A DNA stretch of 64,000 bases from DAOTVC01 sp034437215 (lineage in GTDB: Bacteria; Chloroflexota; Anaerolineae; B4-G1; SLSP01), in the NCBI GenBank assembly GCA_034437215.1, contig DAOTVC010000077.1, positions 6,156 to 70,155 of the forward strand, written 5' to 3'. Below the pieces are notes generated by a model. That model saw nothing but the letters and a program-made list of their open reading frames with translations. It was not told where the DNA came from and searched no databases. Shown piece after piece: positions 8,398 to 16,087 of this stretch. Position numbers and translations under genes: made by a program. Position 1 is the stretch's first letter. Every line of letters begins with the position of its first letter.

Positions 8398-9093
8398 GTG
8401 GAGATCGACTACGTGGGTTTGGAGGGGGCCGCCGAGATCAGAGGGGTGGCGGTGGTCATCGACGTGCTACGCGCCTTTACGACGGCGGCCTTCGCCTTTG
8501 CTGCCGGCGCCGAGGCGCTCATCGCCGTCTCCACCGTCGAGGAGGCGCTGGCCCTGCAGGAGCGCCATCCCGACTATCTGCTGATGGGGGAGGAGCGGGG
8601 GCTGCCCATCGAGGCCTTCGACTTCGACAACTCCCCGGCTTCCTTCGCCGGCGTCGATCTTTCCGGGCACCGCCTTGTCCAGCGGACCAGCTCGGGAACG
8701 CAGGGGATCGTTCGCAGTGGGAGGGCCGCGACGGTCCTGGGAGCGAGCCTGGTCTGCGCTCAAGCCACCGTCGACTACCTCCGTGCTCTCTCCCCCGAAC
8801 AGGTGACGATGGTGATCACCGGCTCCCACGCAGGCGGTCTCCGCGACGAGGATCTGGCGGGCGCCGACTACCTCAGCGCCCTCCTGCGGGGCGAGAAGCC
8901 CCCGGTGGAGGAGGTCGTCGAGCGGGTGCGGGCGTCCCGCGCCGCCGAGAAGTTTCGGGATCCTACGCGTCCCGAATTCCGGCCCCGAGATCTGGACTAC
9001 GCCGTCGACATCGACCGCTTCGACTTCGCCATGGTGGTCGAGCGGCGACAGGGGCAGCAGGTCCTCGTCCCCGCGGACGCCGGTGGGAGATGA
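8398..9093 (+). CDS. comB: 2-phosphosulfolactate phosphatase family protein (ComB-like)
   Basis: The 231-residue protein contains VVIDVLRAFTTAAFAFAAGA, FDFDNSPAS, QRTSSGTQGI and AGADYLSALL, all typical of the ComB family (PF04029), which dephosphorylates 2-phosphosulfolactate with Mg2+. GTG 8398 follows GAGGGGGGA. Coenzyme M pathway partners are not in the window, and in many bacteria this family occurs without them, so the true substrate may differ. It is the last gene of the ppk1 run and converges with the PPK2 operon. Confidence 0.85.
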   Translation: MEIDYVGLEGAAEIRGVAVVIDVLRAFTTAAFAFAAGAEALIAVSTVEEALALQERHPDYLLMGEERGLPIEAFDFDNSPASFAGVDLSGHRLVQRTSSGTQGIVRSGRAATVLGASLVCAQATVDYLRALSPEQVTMVITGSHAGGLRDEDLAGADYLSALLRGEKPPVEEVVERVRASRAAEKFRDPTRPEFRPRDLDYAVDIDRFDFAMVVERRQGQQVLVPADAGGR

Positions 9094-9125
9094 GATCCGG
9101 CTCTGGTGGCGGAAGGAACGTTGAG

Positions 9126-9156
9126 AGCGGGTGGTTGCACAGCGCAGCCACCCGCT
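9126..9156. terminator. Hairpin between convergent comB and PPK2 genes, probable bidirectional terminator
   Basis: AGCGGGTGGTTGC (9126-9138) pairs with GCAGCCACCCGCT (9144-9156) around a 5-nt loop, with one G-T pair. There is no strong T-run, so termination efficiency is uncertain. Confidence 0.5.
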
Positions 9157-9193
9157 TGGGGTCTGTCCTGGCTACCCATCACTTTCATCCCGT

Positions 9194-9276
9194 CATGCCG
9201 AGCGGAGTGCTCTGCGCCTCTCCCCAGCGCAGCGCGGGACCTAGCGCCGAGCCGCAGTCGAGGAATCTCTCACTGT
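9194..9276. repeat. Dispersed intergenic repeat (GTCATGCCGAGCGGAG ... GTCGAGGAATCTC)
   Basis: The segment reads CGTCATGCCGAGCGGAG and later GCAGTCGAGGAATCTCTC. This is the two-ended pattern of a small repeat scattered through many bacterial genomes. Only one copy is seen in the window, so the identification is from memory of the family. Confidence 0.45.
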
Positions 9277-9315
9277 CGCTTGCGACTTTACGCCAACCAA
9301 GCGTCGCTTCCCGAC

Positions 9316-10071
9316 CTACTTCTTGTTGTCCTCCATCCCTTTGGGAATCTCCGGCTCGTAGCCCAGCTCCTGGCTCAAGAGGTCCACCAGCGTCTTGAGG
9401 GACTTGACCCGCGCGTACCACTTGTCGTTGCCCTCGACGATGGTCCAGGGCGCCGTGACGGTGCTCGTCCGCAGGAGCATGTCCTCGACGGCCTCCTTGT
9501 AGGCGTCCCACTTGGCGCGGTTGCGCCAGTCCTCCTCCGTGAGCTTCCACGACTTGTAGGCGGTGTGGCGGCGCTCCTCGAAGCGGCGCAGCTGCTCCTC
9601 GCGGCTGATGTGAATCCAAAACTTCGCGATGATCATCCCGTAGTCCACCAGCCCCCGTTCGAACTCGTTGATTTCGCGGTAAGCGCGCTTCCATTCGGCC
9701 TCCGTGCAGAAGCCCTCGACGCGCTCGACGAGCACCCGCCCGTACCAGCTGCGGTCGAAGATGAGCACCTGCTTCTCGTCGGGTGGCTTGAGGCGGCGCC
9801 AGAAACGCCAGAGGTAGTGGTGGGTCTTGTCATCGCCCCGGGGCGCGGCGATGGGGAAGACCTCGTACCCGCGGGGATCCAGCTTCTCCGTGACCCGCTT
9901 GATGTTACCTCCCTTGCCCCCCGCGTCCCACCCTTCGTAGACCGCCACGAGGGTACGCTTGTTCACGTAGAGCTGATAGGCGAGTTCGCGCAGCTGCAGC
10001 TGGTAGAGTAGCCGTCCGTGCTTGTACTCCTTCTTGGTCAAGCTCTTGCTCAGATCGATGCTCTCCAGCAT
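9316..10071 (-). CDS. Polyphosphate kinase 2 family protein (second of a tandem pair)
   Basis: This 251-residue single-domain PPK2 transfers phosphate between polyphosphate and nucleotides. The Walker A motif EGWDAGGKGG lies at residues about 46-55, the catalytic/lid motif FDRSWYGRVLVERVEGF follows, and an Asp-Lys/Trp C-terminal segment (IVEGNDKWYARV) is present. The ATG at 10069-10071 has AGGAGGTG upstream, which overlaps the stop codon of the other PPK2 gene 2 bp away. The pair resembles the two halves of the fused polyphosphate:AMP phosphotransferase (PAP); this copy is closest in feel to the active half. AMP versus ADP specificity cannot be read with certainty. Confidence 0.92.
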   Translation of the reverse strand: MLESIDLSKSLTKKEYKHGRLLYQLQLRELAYQLYVNKRTLVAVYEGWDAGGKGGNIKRVTEKLDPRGYEVFPIAAPRGDDKTHHYLWRFWRRLKPPDEKQVLIFDRSWYGRVLVERVEGFCTEAEWKRAYREINEFERGLVDYGMIIAKFWIHISREEQLRRFEERRHTAYKSWKLTEEDWRNRAKWDAYKEAVEDMLLRTSTVTAPWTIVEGNDKWYARVKSLKTLVDLLSQELGYEPEIPKGMEDNKK

Positions 10072-10073
10072 GG

Positions 10074-10949
10074 CTACACCTCCTGCTCCGTGTCGGCGAT
10101 GATCTCCGGCGTCTCCTCGAGGTCCAGGCCCTCGTCCTCTGCAGGCGCCGCGGCGGTCGCTGCCTCTGCCTCTGCCTCTGCTTCGGCCTCTGCCTGGGCT
10201 GCGGCCTGCGCCTCCTCGCCCAGGGGTAGGGGCAGCCCCCGCCGTCCCAGCTCCTCCTCCATCCGGTTGATGAGCGTCTCGAAGATCTTGGCGTGGGTCC
10301 AGCGCTTGTTGGTGGCCTCGACGATGGTCCAGCGACCCCACTCGGTGTCCGTGCGCTCGAGCATCTCCTCGATGGCCAGCACGTAGTCGTCGTACTTCTT
10401 GTGATGGTCCCAGTCCTCGGGTTGGACCCGCCAGGCCTCGAGGGGGTCCTTCTCGATCTTTTTGAACCGGCGCTTCTGTTCCTTCTTGCTGATGTGGAGG
10501 AAGAACTTGACGATGACGTAGCCGTCGTCGGAGAGGGTGCGTTCGAAGTTCACGATGTCCCGGTAGGCCTTGCGCCAGTCATTCTCCGAGGTCAGCGCTT
10601 CCACGCGCTCGACGAGCACGCGCCCGTACCAGCTGCGGTCGAAGATGGCCATCTCGCCGTAGTTGGGGATCTTGAGCCAGAAGCGCCAGAGCCAGGGCAT
10701 GTGGGTCTCGTAGGTGCGGGGGGCCTGAATGGCGTGCAGACTGAACCCCCGGGGGTCGAGGCGTTGGGTGAGGACGTTGATGGAGGTTCCCTTTCCGGCG
10801 GCGTCCCATCCTTCGAAGATGACCATGGTGGGGATGCCTGCGTCCCAGCAGGCCTTCTGCAGATCGTAGAGGCGGGTACGCAGCTGCTTACGGCGCCGTT
10901 TGTACTCCTTCTTCTTGAGTTTCTTGCTGAGATCGACCTTTTCCAGCAT
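10074..10949 (-). CDS. Polyphosphate kinase 2 family protein (first of a tandem pair)
   Basis: The 291-residue protein has Walker A EGWDAAGKGT at about 46-55, the same position as in its downstream paralogue, and FDRSWYGRVLVERVEAL. Both start MLE-x-(V/I)-DLSK, pointing to an origin by duplication. A C-terminal tail of about 50 residues is low complexity (alternating Ala-Glu, then acidic) and absent from the sister. I chose ATG over the GTG two codons earlier because GGAGGAG sits 7 nt before the ATG. It lies 48 bp after adk in the same minus operon, so AMP/ADP produced here can be handled by Adk. Confidence 0.92.
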   Translation of the reverse strand: MLEKVDLSKKLKKKEYKRRRKQLRTRLYDLQKACWDAGIPTMVIFEGWDAAGKGTSINVLTQRLDPRGFSLHAIQAPRTYETHMPWLWRFWLKIPNYGEMAIFDRSWYGRVLVERVEALTSENDWRKAYRDIVNFERTLSDDGYVIVKFFLHISKKEQKRRFKKIEKDPLEAWRVQPEDWDHHKKYDDYVLAIEEMLERTDTEWGRWTIVEATNKRWTHAKIFETLINRMEEELGRRGLPLPLGEEAQAAAQAEAEAEAEAEAATAAAPAEDEGLDLEETPEIIADTEQEV

Positions 10950-10997
10950 CTTCACTCTCCTCCAGAACTCGTTCCCTCCCAGCCAGAGGGGCTCTTG

Positions 10998-11675
10998 TTA
11001 ATCCGATGGTGTTCGCAGGTCCTCGACAGCGCTCAGCAGTTTCTGCGTAACCTCCGCAATAGCTTGGTCCCCCTCGATGTCGACCAGGATCCCCTGTTCC
11101 TCGTAGTAGTCGATGAGCGGCGCCGTCTGCTCGCGGTAGACCTCGATGCGTTTGCGCGCCGTCTCCTCTGTGTCATCCGCCCGTTGGTAGAGCTCGCCCC
11201 CACAGACGTCACAGACACCCTCCTCCTGCGGGGGTTTGTACTTGATGTGGTAGGTAGCGCCGCAGTTCTTGCAGACCCGACGTCCGGTGATCCTCTCCAG
11301 GATGACCTCATCGGGTACCTGGATGTTGAGGACCCGGTCCACTTCGTCGTCCTGCTGGGCCAGGGCCTGATCGAGGGCCTGAGCCTGGGCGATGGTGCGG
11401 GGAAAGCCGTCAAGGATGGTGCCCTCATCGGTGTCGGGACGTTCCAACCGGTCGAGGACCATGGCGATGGTAATGTCGTCGGGCACCAGGGCGCCACGCT
11501 CCATGTACGCCTGCGCCTTCAACCCCAGCTCCGTCTCATTCTTCAAGTTATAGCGGAAGAGATCCCCGCTGGCAACGTGGGGCAGCTCCAGTTTTTCTTC
11601 GAGCCGGGCCGCCTGGGTCCCTTTGCCCGAAGCGGGGGGGCCTAGTAGGATGATAAACGTACGATCTTCACTCAT
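10998..11675 (-). CDS. adk: Adenylate kinase (zinc-lid type)
   Basis: The 225-residue protein shows the P-loop GPPASGKGTQA, the AMP-binding segment ASGDLFRYNL, DGFPRTIAQA, and a LID with four cysteines (CKNCGATYH ... CDVCGG) that bind structural zinc, as in Gram-positive-type enzymes. It interconverts AMP + ATP with 2 ADP. AAGGAGGA precedes the ATG. In most bacteria adk lies in the ribosomal-protein operon; here it is between the CYTH-CHAD gene and two PPK2 genes. That placement suggests use in regenerating ATP from polyphosphate, and perhaps a second adk elsewhere. Confidence 0.95.
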   Translation of the reverse strand: MSEDRTFIILLGPPASGKGTQAARLEEKLELPHVASGDLFRYNLKNETELGLKAQAYMERGALVPDDITIAMVLDRLERPDTDEGTILDGFPRTIAQAQALDQALAQQDDEVDRVLNIQVPDEVILERITGRRVCKNCGATYHIKYKPPQEEGVCDVCGGELYQRADDTEETARKRIEVYREQTAPLIDYYEEQGILVDIEGDQAIAEVTQKLLSAVEDLRTPSD

Positions 11676-11729
11676 CTGTTCCTCCTTGATAAGGGTATCC
11701 GTGACAAGAACGGTAGCCGGCGGCAGGGC

Positions 11730-13649
11730 TCAGAGCGCTGCCACCGCGTGAGCCAGGTTCTCCGTGAACTCCCGGCTGTGGAAGCGCTGCCACAGCGGCG
11801 GGAAACCGGCCCTCTGCTCTGCCAGAGCCCTCTGGCGGGCTTCCAGGTAACGGGTGACGCCGGGCGCTGCGCTGGGGCGCGGTGCCCAGCTCGAGCCGAG
11901 GGGCCCGAGAGTGCCCCAGGTGCAGAAATCCCGCAGAAGTTGCAGGGCCACAACGTGATCTTGCAACGCGCCCAGGTGATCCTGCAGGGCTTTCAGGTCC
12001 CGGATGACGCTCTCCACATTCGGCGCGAGAACCTCCTGGAAATACTCGAGGGTGTATCGCAGGTGCTTACCGGCGATGCGGAGCCGGTGGTAGCGCGCGG
12101 CAGGCACCCCCGGCTCCGCGATCCACTCGTCGAAGGCCCGTAACCGCGCGAGGCGTTTGTAGATGAGGACGGGGGCGACGTGGCGCACCCGGCGGGGTAT
12201 CGCCTCCCCCTTGCGGTTGAGGGGCGTTCGGACCTCCGTCCACGGCACGAGCAGCTCTTCGCTGAAGGCTGCCTTGAACTGCCAGTACGCCTCGCTGTCG
12301 AGGTAGTTGAGCAGACGCCGGCGGGTGTGCAGCCGGGCCTCCTCCCAGGCCCGACGCAGGGGCGCCAGCTCCTCAGGTTGCACCCGCGGCTCCGCCGCCA
12401 GGTAGTCTTCGGTGCCCTCCCAGAAGACGTCCAGGTCCCGCACGCCCCCCAGGAGGTCGGCCAGACGGTTCAGTTCTTCCCTGAAGGGGCGCAGGCGACG
12501 GCGATCGACGTAGTCGGCGAAGACGCGCCCTGCGGTGCGCACTCTGCGGGTGGCGACGCGCATGTCGTGGACGGCTTCGACGTCTTCGTCCGCCCGGACA
12601 CCGGCTTCGTTCCGGAGCAGCCGCTGAAAGTGAAAGAGGTAGATCTTGCGGGTGGCCTCTGCTAACGTGTCGTCCCGATCCACGCCGGGGGCTTCGGCGA
12701 GGGTAAGGTTGGAGGGGGAGCCCGGGGCGTGCAGCAGGCGTTGGAGGACGGCGCCGGGCGTGGGCTCCGGAGGCTCACGGTGAGGGCGCGGCGCCCGGGC
12801 CTCCCGGAGGGTCCGTTCGGGGAAGATGCTCAGCCGCTTCTGGCGGAACTCGGCAAGCCAGTGGCGCACCCGGCGCTCCGACATCCCGGCCTGCGCCCCC
12901 GCCTCTCCCTGGGTGTGACCTTCGTCGAGCGCCAGGAGCGCCCGCGCCCGCCGACCGTACAGGTTCTCCTGGTAGGCGACCCGCTGAAGCTGCTCCCGCT
13001 CGATCCGGCACAGGAGGCTGTCCTTGAGCGCCGGCATCTCGATGTCGAAGAAGGCGAGGGCGCGTTCGAATTTCGACTGCGTTGCGGGTACCAGCTGCCA
13101 CCTCTCCGCCAGGAGGGTTACCAAGCGCTCCAGTGCTCCTTCTGCACCCTCGGTGACCAACTCCAGCTCCAGGGCGAGGAAACGCTCGCGCTGACTGCGC
13201 TGGACCATGCTCACCTCGTCGAGGCTGAGGATGGCGATGCGTCGCCTCTCCTCCAGGATGGGGCGGACGATGCGCTTCTGCCGCAGGCTGAAGAGGGGGT
13301 CGAGAGAAGCGCCCTCCGTCAGGTCGAGAAGGCGGCTGCGGATCTCGGAGGTGGGCCAGTAGACGGGGGGCTTCTCGTTGAGCAGCAGGATCTCCAGCTC
13401 CTCCCGGTGCCATATGGGGCGTGTGCCTCCCCCCAGAGCCTTGAGGGTCATGAGGATCCCCCGTCCCTCGAGCCGCCGGCGTAGCGCATAGCCGCCGCGC
13501 CAGAGATGACGCTTCTCGGTGTCGAGGTAGGTGTCCTCTACGGTAAAGGATTGGGGAGCACCCAGGTCGAAGTGCTCGAGCTGCGTGACAACCTGCAGCT
13601 GGCTGAAGACCTCTGCATCGGGGACCTTAAACTTGGCTTCAACTTCCAT
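11730..13649 (-). CDS. CYTH-CHAD domain protein with an internal HTH-like segment
   Basis: The 639-residue protein starts with the CYTH signature EVEAK (ExExK, triphosphate-tunnel fold, about residues 1-205) including DTYLDT and LTLKALGGG. Next comes a segment (about 225-275: ARALLALDEGHTQGEAGAQA, GMSERRVRHWLAEFRQKRLS) that reads as a homeodomain-like helix-turn-helix. The C-terminal half is a CHAD domain (VHDMRVATRRVRTAGRVF, HLRYTLEYF). CYTH enzymes hydrolyse or bind triphosphate groups, and CHAD helices bind polyphosphate granules. It heads the adk-PPK2-PPK2 operon. The HTH-like insert is unusual; whether it binds DNA is unknown. Confidence 0.88.
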   Translation of the reverse strand: MEVEAKFKVPDAEVFSQLQVVTQLEHFDLGAPQSFTVEDTYLDTEKRHLWRGGYALRRRLEGRGILMTLKALGGGTRPIWHREELEILLLNEKPPVYWPTSEIRSRLLDLTEGASLDPLFSLRQKRIVRPILEERRRIAILSLDEVSMVQRSQRERFLALELELVTEGAEGALERLVTLLAERWQLVPATQSKFERALAFFDIEMPALKDSLLCRIEREQLQRVAYQENLYGRRARALLALDEGHTQGEAGAQAGMSERRVRHWLAEFRQKRLSIFPERTLREARAPRPHREPPEPTPGAVLQRLLHAPGSPSNLTLAEAPGVDRDDTLAEATRKIYLFHFQRLLRNEAGVRADEDVEAVHDMRVATRRVRTAGRVFADYVDRRRLRPFREELNRLADLLGGVRDLDVFWEGTEDYLAAEPRVQPEELAPLRRAWEEARLHTRRRLLNYLDSEAYWQFKAAFSEELLVPWTEVRTPLNRKGEAIPRRVRHVAPVLIYKRLARLRAFDEWIAEPGVPAARYHRLRIAGKHLRYTLEYFQEVLAPNVESVIRDLKALQDHLGALQDHVVALQLLRDFCTWGTLGPLGSSWAPRPSAAPGVTRYLEARQRALAEQRAGFPPLWQRFHSREFTENLAHAVAAL

Positions 13650-13682
13650 GAGGACCTTGTGCGGTTATGATTGTATGCTTGT

Positions 13683-13711
13683 ATTATACAGGAGCTCCCG
13701 AGGAGCTTCAA
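13683..13711 (-). promoter_or_regulatory. Sigma70 promoter of the CYTH-CHAD/adk/PPK2 operon
   Basis: On the minus strand TTGAAG (complement of 13706-13711) and a perfect TATAAT (complement of 13683-13688) are separated by 17 bp. The predicted leader before the start codon at 13649 is about 27 nt. Confidence 0.75.
13693..13707. promoter_or_regulatory. Candidate operator palindrome between -35 and -10
   Basis: AGCTCC-CGA-GGAGCT is a perfect 6-bp inverted repeat with a 3-bp centre. It fills most of the spacer of the polyphosphate operon promoter, where a bound repressor would block polymerase. The regulator is not identified. Confidence 0.4.
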
Positions 13712-13790
13712 GTTTTGCACAACTGGCCCTCCTTTCGGCGCCGCCCGCCGCATGGCAGGAGCCGGCAGATGACTTTTCCCGCCATCGTTC

Positions 13791-13796
13791 TATAAT
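13791..13796 (+). promoter_or_regulatory. Possible -10 box of the ppgK operon
   Basis: TATAAT lies about 210 bp upstream of ppgK with only a poor -35 (TGACTT, 16-bp spacing). Apart from this and the octamer repeat at 13955, the stretch 13712-14007 shows nothing recognisable. Confidence 0.25.
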
Positions 13797-13952
13797 CTCT
13801 TTGGCACTCGTAGGACTTCATGCGTGGGTGCCGAAACCGTGCTCGTACGGTGATGGGAGTGCAGGTACCTTCGAGAACCTGCGCCGGGTCGCTCACGATC
13901 CTTCATTGCCTTCAGGATGACAAACAGGTGGTGTTTGGACGGCTCGACCAGA

Positions 13953-13984
13953 TGACCACACGACTACACGACTACACGACTATC
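13953..13984. repeat. Octamer tandem repeat (CTACACGA type)
   Basis: The units CCACACGA, CTACACGA, CTACACGA and CTATCTGA run in register at period 8, just before the ribosome binding site of ppgK. Confidence 0.75.
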
Positions 13985-14007
13985 TGACTCATTTAAAAGG
14001 AGGCGCG

Positions 14008-14769
14008 ATGGAGATCCTGGGTATCGACATCGGAGGTTCCGGCATCAAGGGTGCACCCGTGGACGTGAAGAAGGGGAAGATGTTGACGAAGCGCTACCGC
14101 ATCGCCACCCCCCAGCCGGCGAAGCCCAAGGCGGTCGCCAAGGTGGTCGCCGAGATCGCTGCACACTTCGACTGGCAGGGCCCCATCGGCTGCGGTTTCC
14201 CGGCCGTGGTCCGCCAGGGCGTAACCCTGACCGCAGCAAACGTCCACAAGGGATGGATCGGCACCGATGCCGCCGCCCTCATCAGCAAGAGGAGCGGCTG
14301 TGAGACGACGGTCATCAACGACGCCGACGCCGCCGGGCTGGCGGAGGTGACCTTCGGTGCCGGCAAGGGACGCCGAGGCGTCGTGCTGCTCATCACCATC
14401 GGCACCGGTCTGGGAACGGCCCTCTTCACCGACGGGCAACTGGTGCCCAACACGGAGCTGGGGCACATCGAACTGCGGGGTGACGACGCCGAGAATTGGG
14501 CCTCCGATGCCGCCCGGAAGCGTGACGGTCTCTCCTGGAAGGAGTGGGCCAAGCGCTTCGACACCTACCTGTTGGCCTTGGAGTTTCTCTTCTGGCCCGA
14601 CCTCTTTATCCTGGGGGGTGGGGCGAGCAAGAAGGAGCGCCGCAAGAAGTACCTCCACCGTCTGACCGTCGCGACGGAGGTCGTGCCCGCCGAGCTGGGA
14701 AACGAGGCGGGGATCATCGGCGCGGCCCTGGCTGCTTATCGCTTGCGCCGGCAGGGGGAGTTGACCTAG
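14008..14769 (+). CDS. ppgK: Polyphosphate glucokinase (ROK family)
   Basis: The 253-residue protein begins LGIDIGGSGIKGAPVD (phosphate-binding loop of the ROK fold), has NDADAAGLAEVTFGAG with the catalytic Asp, LITIGTGLGTALF, and ELGHIELRG in place of the longer ROK zinc region. The length and the pattern match strictly polyphosphate/ATP-glucokinases of the PpgK type, which make glucose 6-phosphate from glucose and polyphosphate in the cytosol. AAAAGGAGG gives a strong ribosome site before ATG 14008. It is divergent from the CYTH-CHAD operon and heads a three-gene plus operon with yqeK and a nucleosidase. Confidence 0.93.
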   Translation: MEILGIDIGGSGIKGAPVDVKKGKMLTKRYRIATPQPAKPKAVAKVVAEIAAHFDWQGPIGCGFPAVVRQGVTLTAANVHKGWIGTDAAALISKRSGCETTVINDADAAGLAEVTFGAGKGRRGVVLLITIGTGLGTALFTDGQLVPNTELGHIELRGDDAENWASDAARKRDGLSWKEWAKRFDTYLLALEFLFWPDLFILGGGASKKERRKKYLHRLTVATEVVPAELGNEAGIIGAALAAYRLRRQGELT

Positions 14770-14772
14770 CGC

Positions 14773-15381
14773 GTGCACCCCTTGCTGAGCCCTTACACGG
14801 CGAGTATCGAGCGCTGCGGGGACGTCGCGCGCGACGTCCCCCTCTTCTTGCGCTACCACGGTTATCCGCACGTGGTTGAGCACTCGCGCCGGGTGGCTCT
14901 CACGGCTGCAGAGCTCGCTGCGAGGCTGGGTGTGCCCACCGAGCCCTGTGTGAGGGCGAGCTGGCTGCACGACGTCGGGGTGGTGGTCCCCGAGGGGGAG
15001 CGGGAGACGCTGCTTGGGGCGCTGGGCATCGAAATTCTGCCTGAGGAGCGGGCTTTCCCCCTGATTCTCCACCAGAAGGTCTCGGCACTGCTGGCTCACA
15101 GTTTCTTTGAGATCGAGGATGAGGCGGTGCTGGGAGCGGTAGGTTGTCACACGACGCTCCGTGCGGGAGCGACTCCGGTGGACAAGGTGCTCTTCCTGGC
15201 CGACAAATTGGCGTGGGACCGGCCGGGCTCCCCGCCCTACGCGGCGGAGATCCGGGCCCATCTGGAACGCTCCCTGGACGCTGCGGTCTGCGCCTTCCTC
15301 GCCTACCTCTGGGAGCGACGAGCCACCCTCGGCACCGTCCATCCCTGGTTCGTAGCCGCTTACGGAGAGTGCCATGGCTGA
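14773..15381 (+). CDS. yqeK: YqeK-like HD hydrolase (predicted diadenosine tetraphosphatase)
   Basis: The 202-residue HD-domain protein has HVVEHSRRVALTAAELA, SWLHDVG (the HD pair), LILHQKVSALLAHSFF and CHTTLRAGATPVDKVLFLAD, the order typical of YqeK. That family symmetrically hydrolyses Ap4A to ADP in the cytosol. It starts with GTG 3 bp after the ppgK stop, and its 3' end overlaps the next gene by 8 bp, so the operon is tight. ADP from Ap4A would feed the Adk/PPK2 system next door; this link is inference. Confidence 0.8.
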   Translation: MHPLLSPYTASIERCGDVARDVPLFLRYHGYPHVVEHSRRVALTAAELAARLGVPTEPCVRASWLHDVGVVVPEGERETLLGALGIEILPEERAFPLILHQKVSALLAHSFFEIEDEAVLGAVGCHTTLRAGATPVDKVLFLADKLAWDRPGSPPYAAEIRAHLERSLDAAVCAFLAYLWERRATLGTVHPWFVAAYGECHG

Positions 15382-16087
15382 GGAGCGGGCGCGAGCCGGG
15401 GTCGTGGTCCTCATCTCCGCCGGCACGGAGTGGCGGATGGTGCGGGAGTACTTCCCTGACGCTGCGCTCCATCCCTCGCCCTACGGCGAGGCGTTGGCCG
15501 TGACCCTGCAGCTGCGGCGTGGGGCGGAGGAGATCATCCTGCTCCATGGGGGGTGGGGCAAGATCGCCGCCGCCGGCTCGACTCAGTATGCTATCGACCG
15601 CTGGTCGCCCGCGCTGCTGGTCAACCTGGGAACCTGCGGGGGCTTCGAGGGGGCTGTCGAACCGGGTACGGTGATCCTGGCGGAGCGGACGCTCGTCTAC
15701 GACATCATCGAGCAGATGGGAGATCCTGGGGAGGCGCTTGAGCACTACGCGACCGTGCTGGATCTCTCCCGGTTGGAGGGGCCGCTGCCCCAGCCGGTGG
15801 TGCGCGGGCTACTCCTCTCCGCCGACCGCGACCTGGTGGCCGAGGAGGTGGAGGAGCTCCACGCGCATTACGGAGCCGTGGCGGCGGACTGGGAGTCGGG
15901 GGCCATCGCCTACGTGGCGGCGCGCAATGCTGTGCCGGCCCTCATCCTGCGCGGCGTGACCGACGTCGTCGGACCCGACGGGGGTGAGGCCTATGACGGG
16001 ACGTTGGCGCTCTTCACCGAACGGACGCGCCTCGTGATGAATAACCTTCTAGCTGCACTCCCCGCCTGGTTGGAGCGCTGGCGCTAG
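15374..16087 (+). CDS. MTA/SAH nucleosidase-like phosphorylase-superfamily protein
   Basis: The 237-residue PNP/UDP-fold protein shows VLISAGTEWRMV (glycine-rich start with the acidic residue used by MTA/SAH nucleosidase), LLHGGWGKIAAA, LVNLGTCGGF, AADWESGAIAYVAAR (the ribose-binding Glu) and RGVTDVVG (the catalytic Asp). Cleavage of methylthioadenosine or S-adenosylhomocysteine is the most likely activity; the N-terminal Glu is shifted compared with classical MTAN, so another nucleoside is possible. It overlaps yqeK by 8 bp and ends directly against the convergent App1 gene with no spacer. Confidence 0.75.
   Translation: MAEERARAGVVVLISAGTEWRMVREYFPDAALHPSPYGEALAVTLQLRRGAEEIILLHGGWGKIAAAGSTQYAIDRWSPALLVNLGTCGGFEGAVEPGTVILAERTLVYDIIEQMGDPGEALEHYATVLDLSRLEGPLPQPVVRGLLLSADRDLVAEEVEELHAHYGAVAADWESGAIAYVAARNAVPALILRGVTDVVGPDGGEAYDGTLALFTERTRLVMNNLLAALPAWLERWR

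Noticed and set aside
10293..11645. A 450-codon plus-strand frame opposite PPK2 and adk
   Set aside because: Antisense to Walker A and zinc-lid motifs that are clearly coding on minus.
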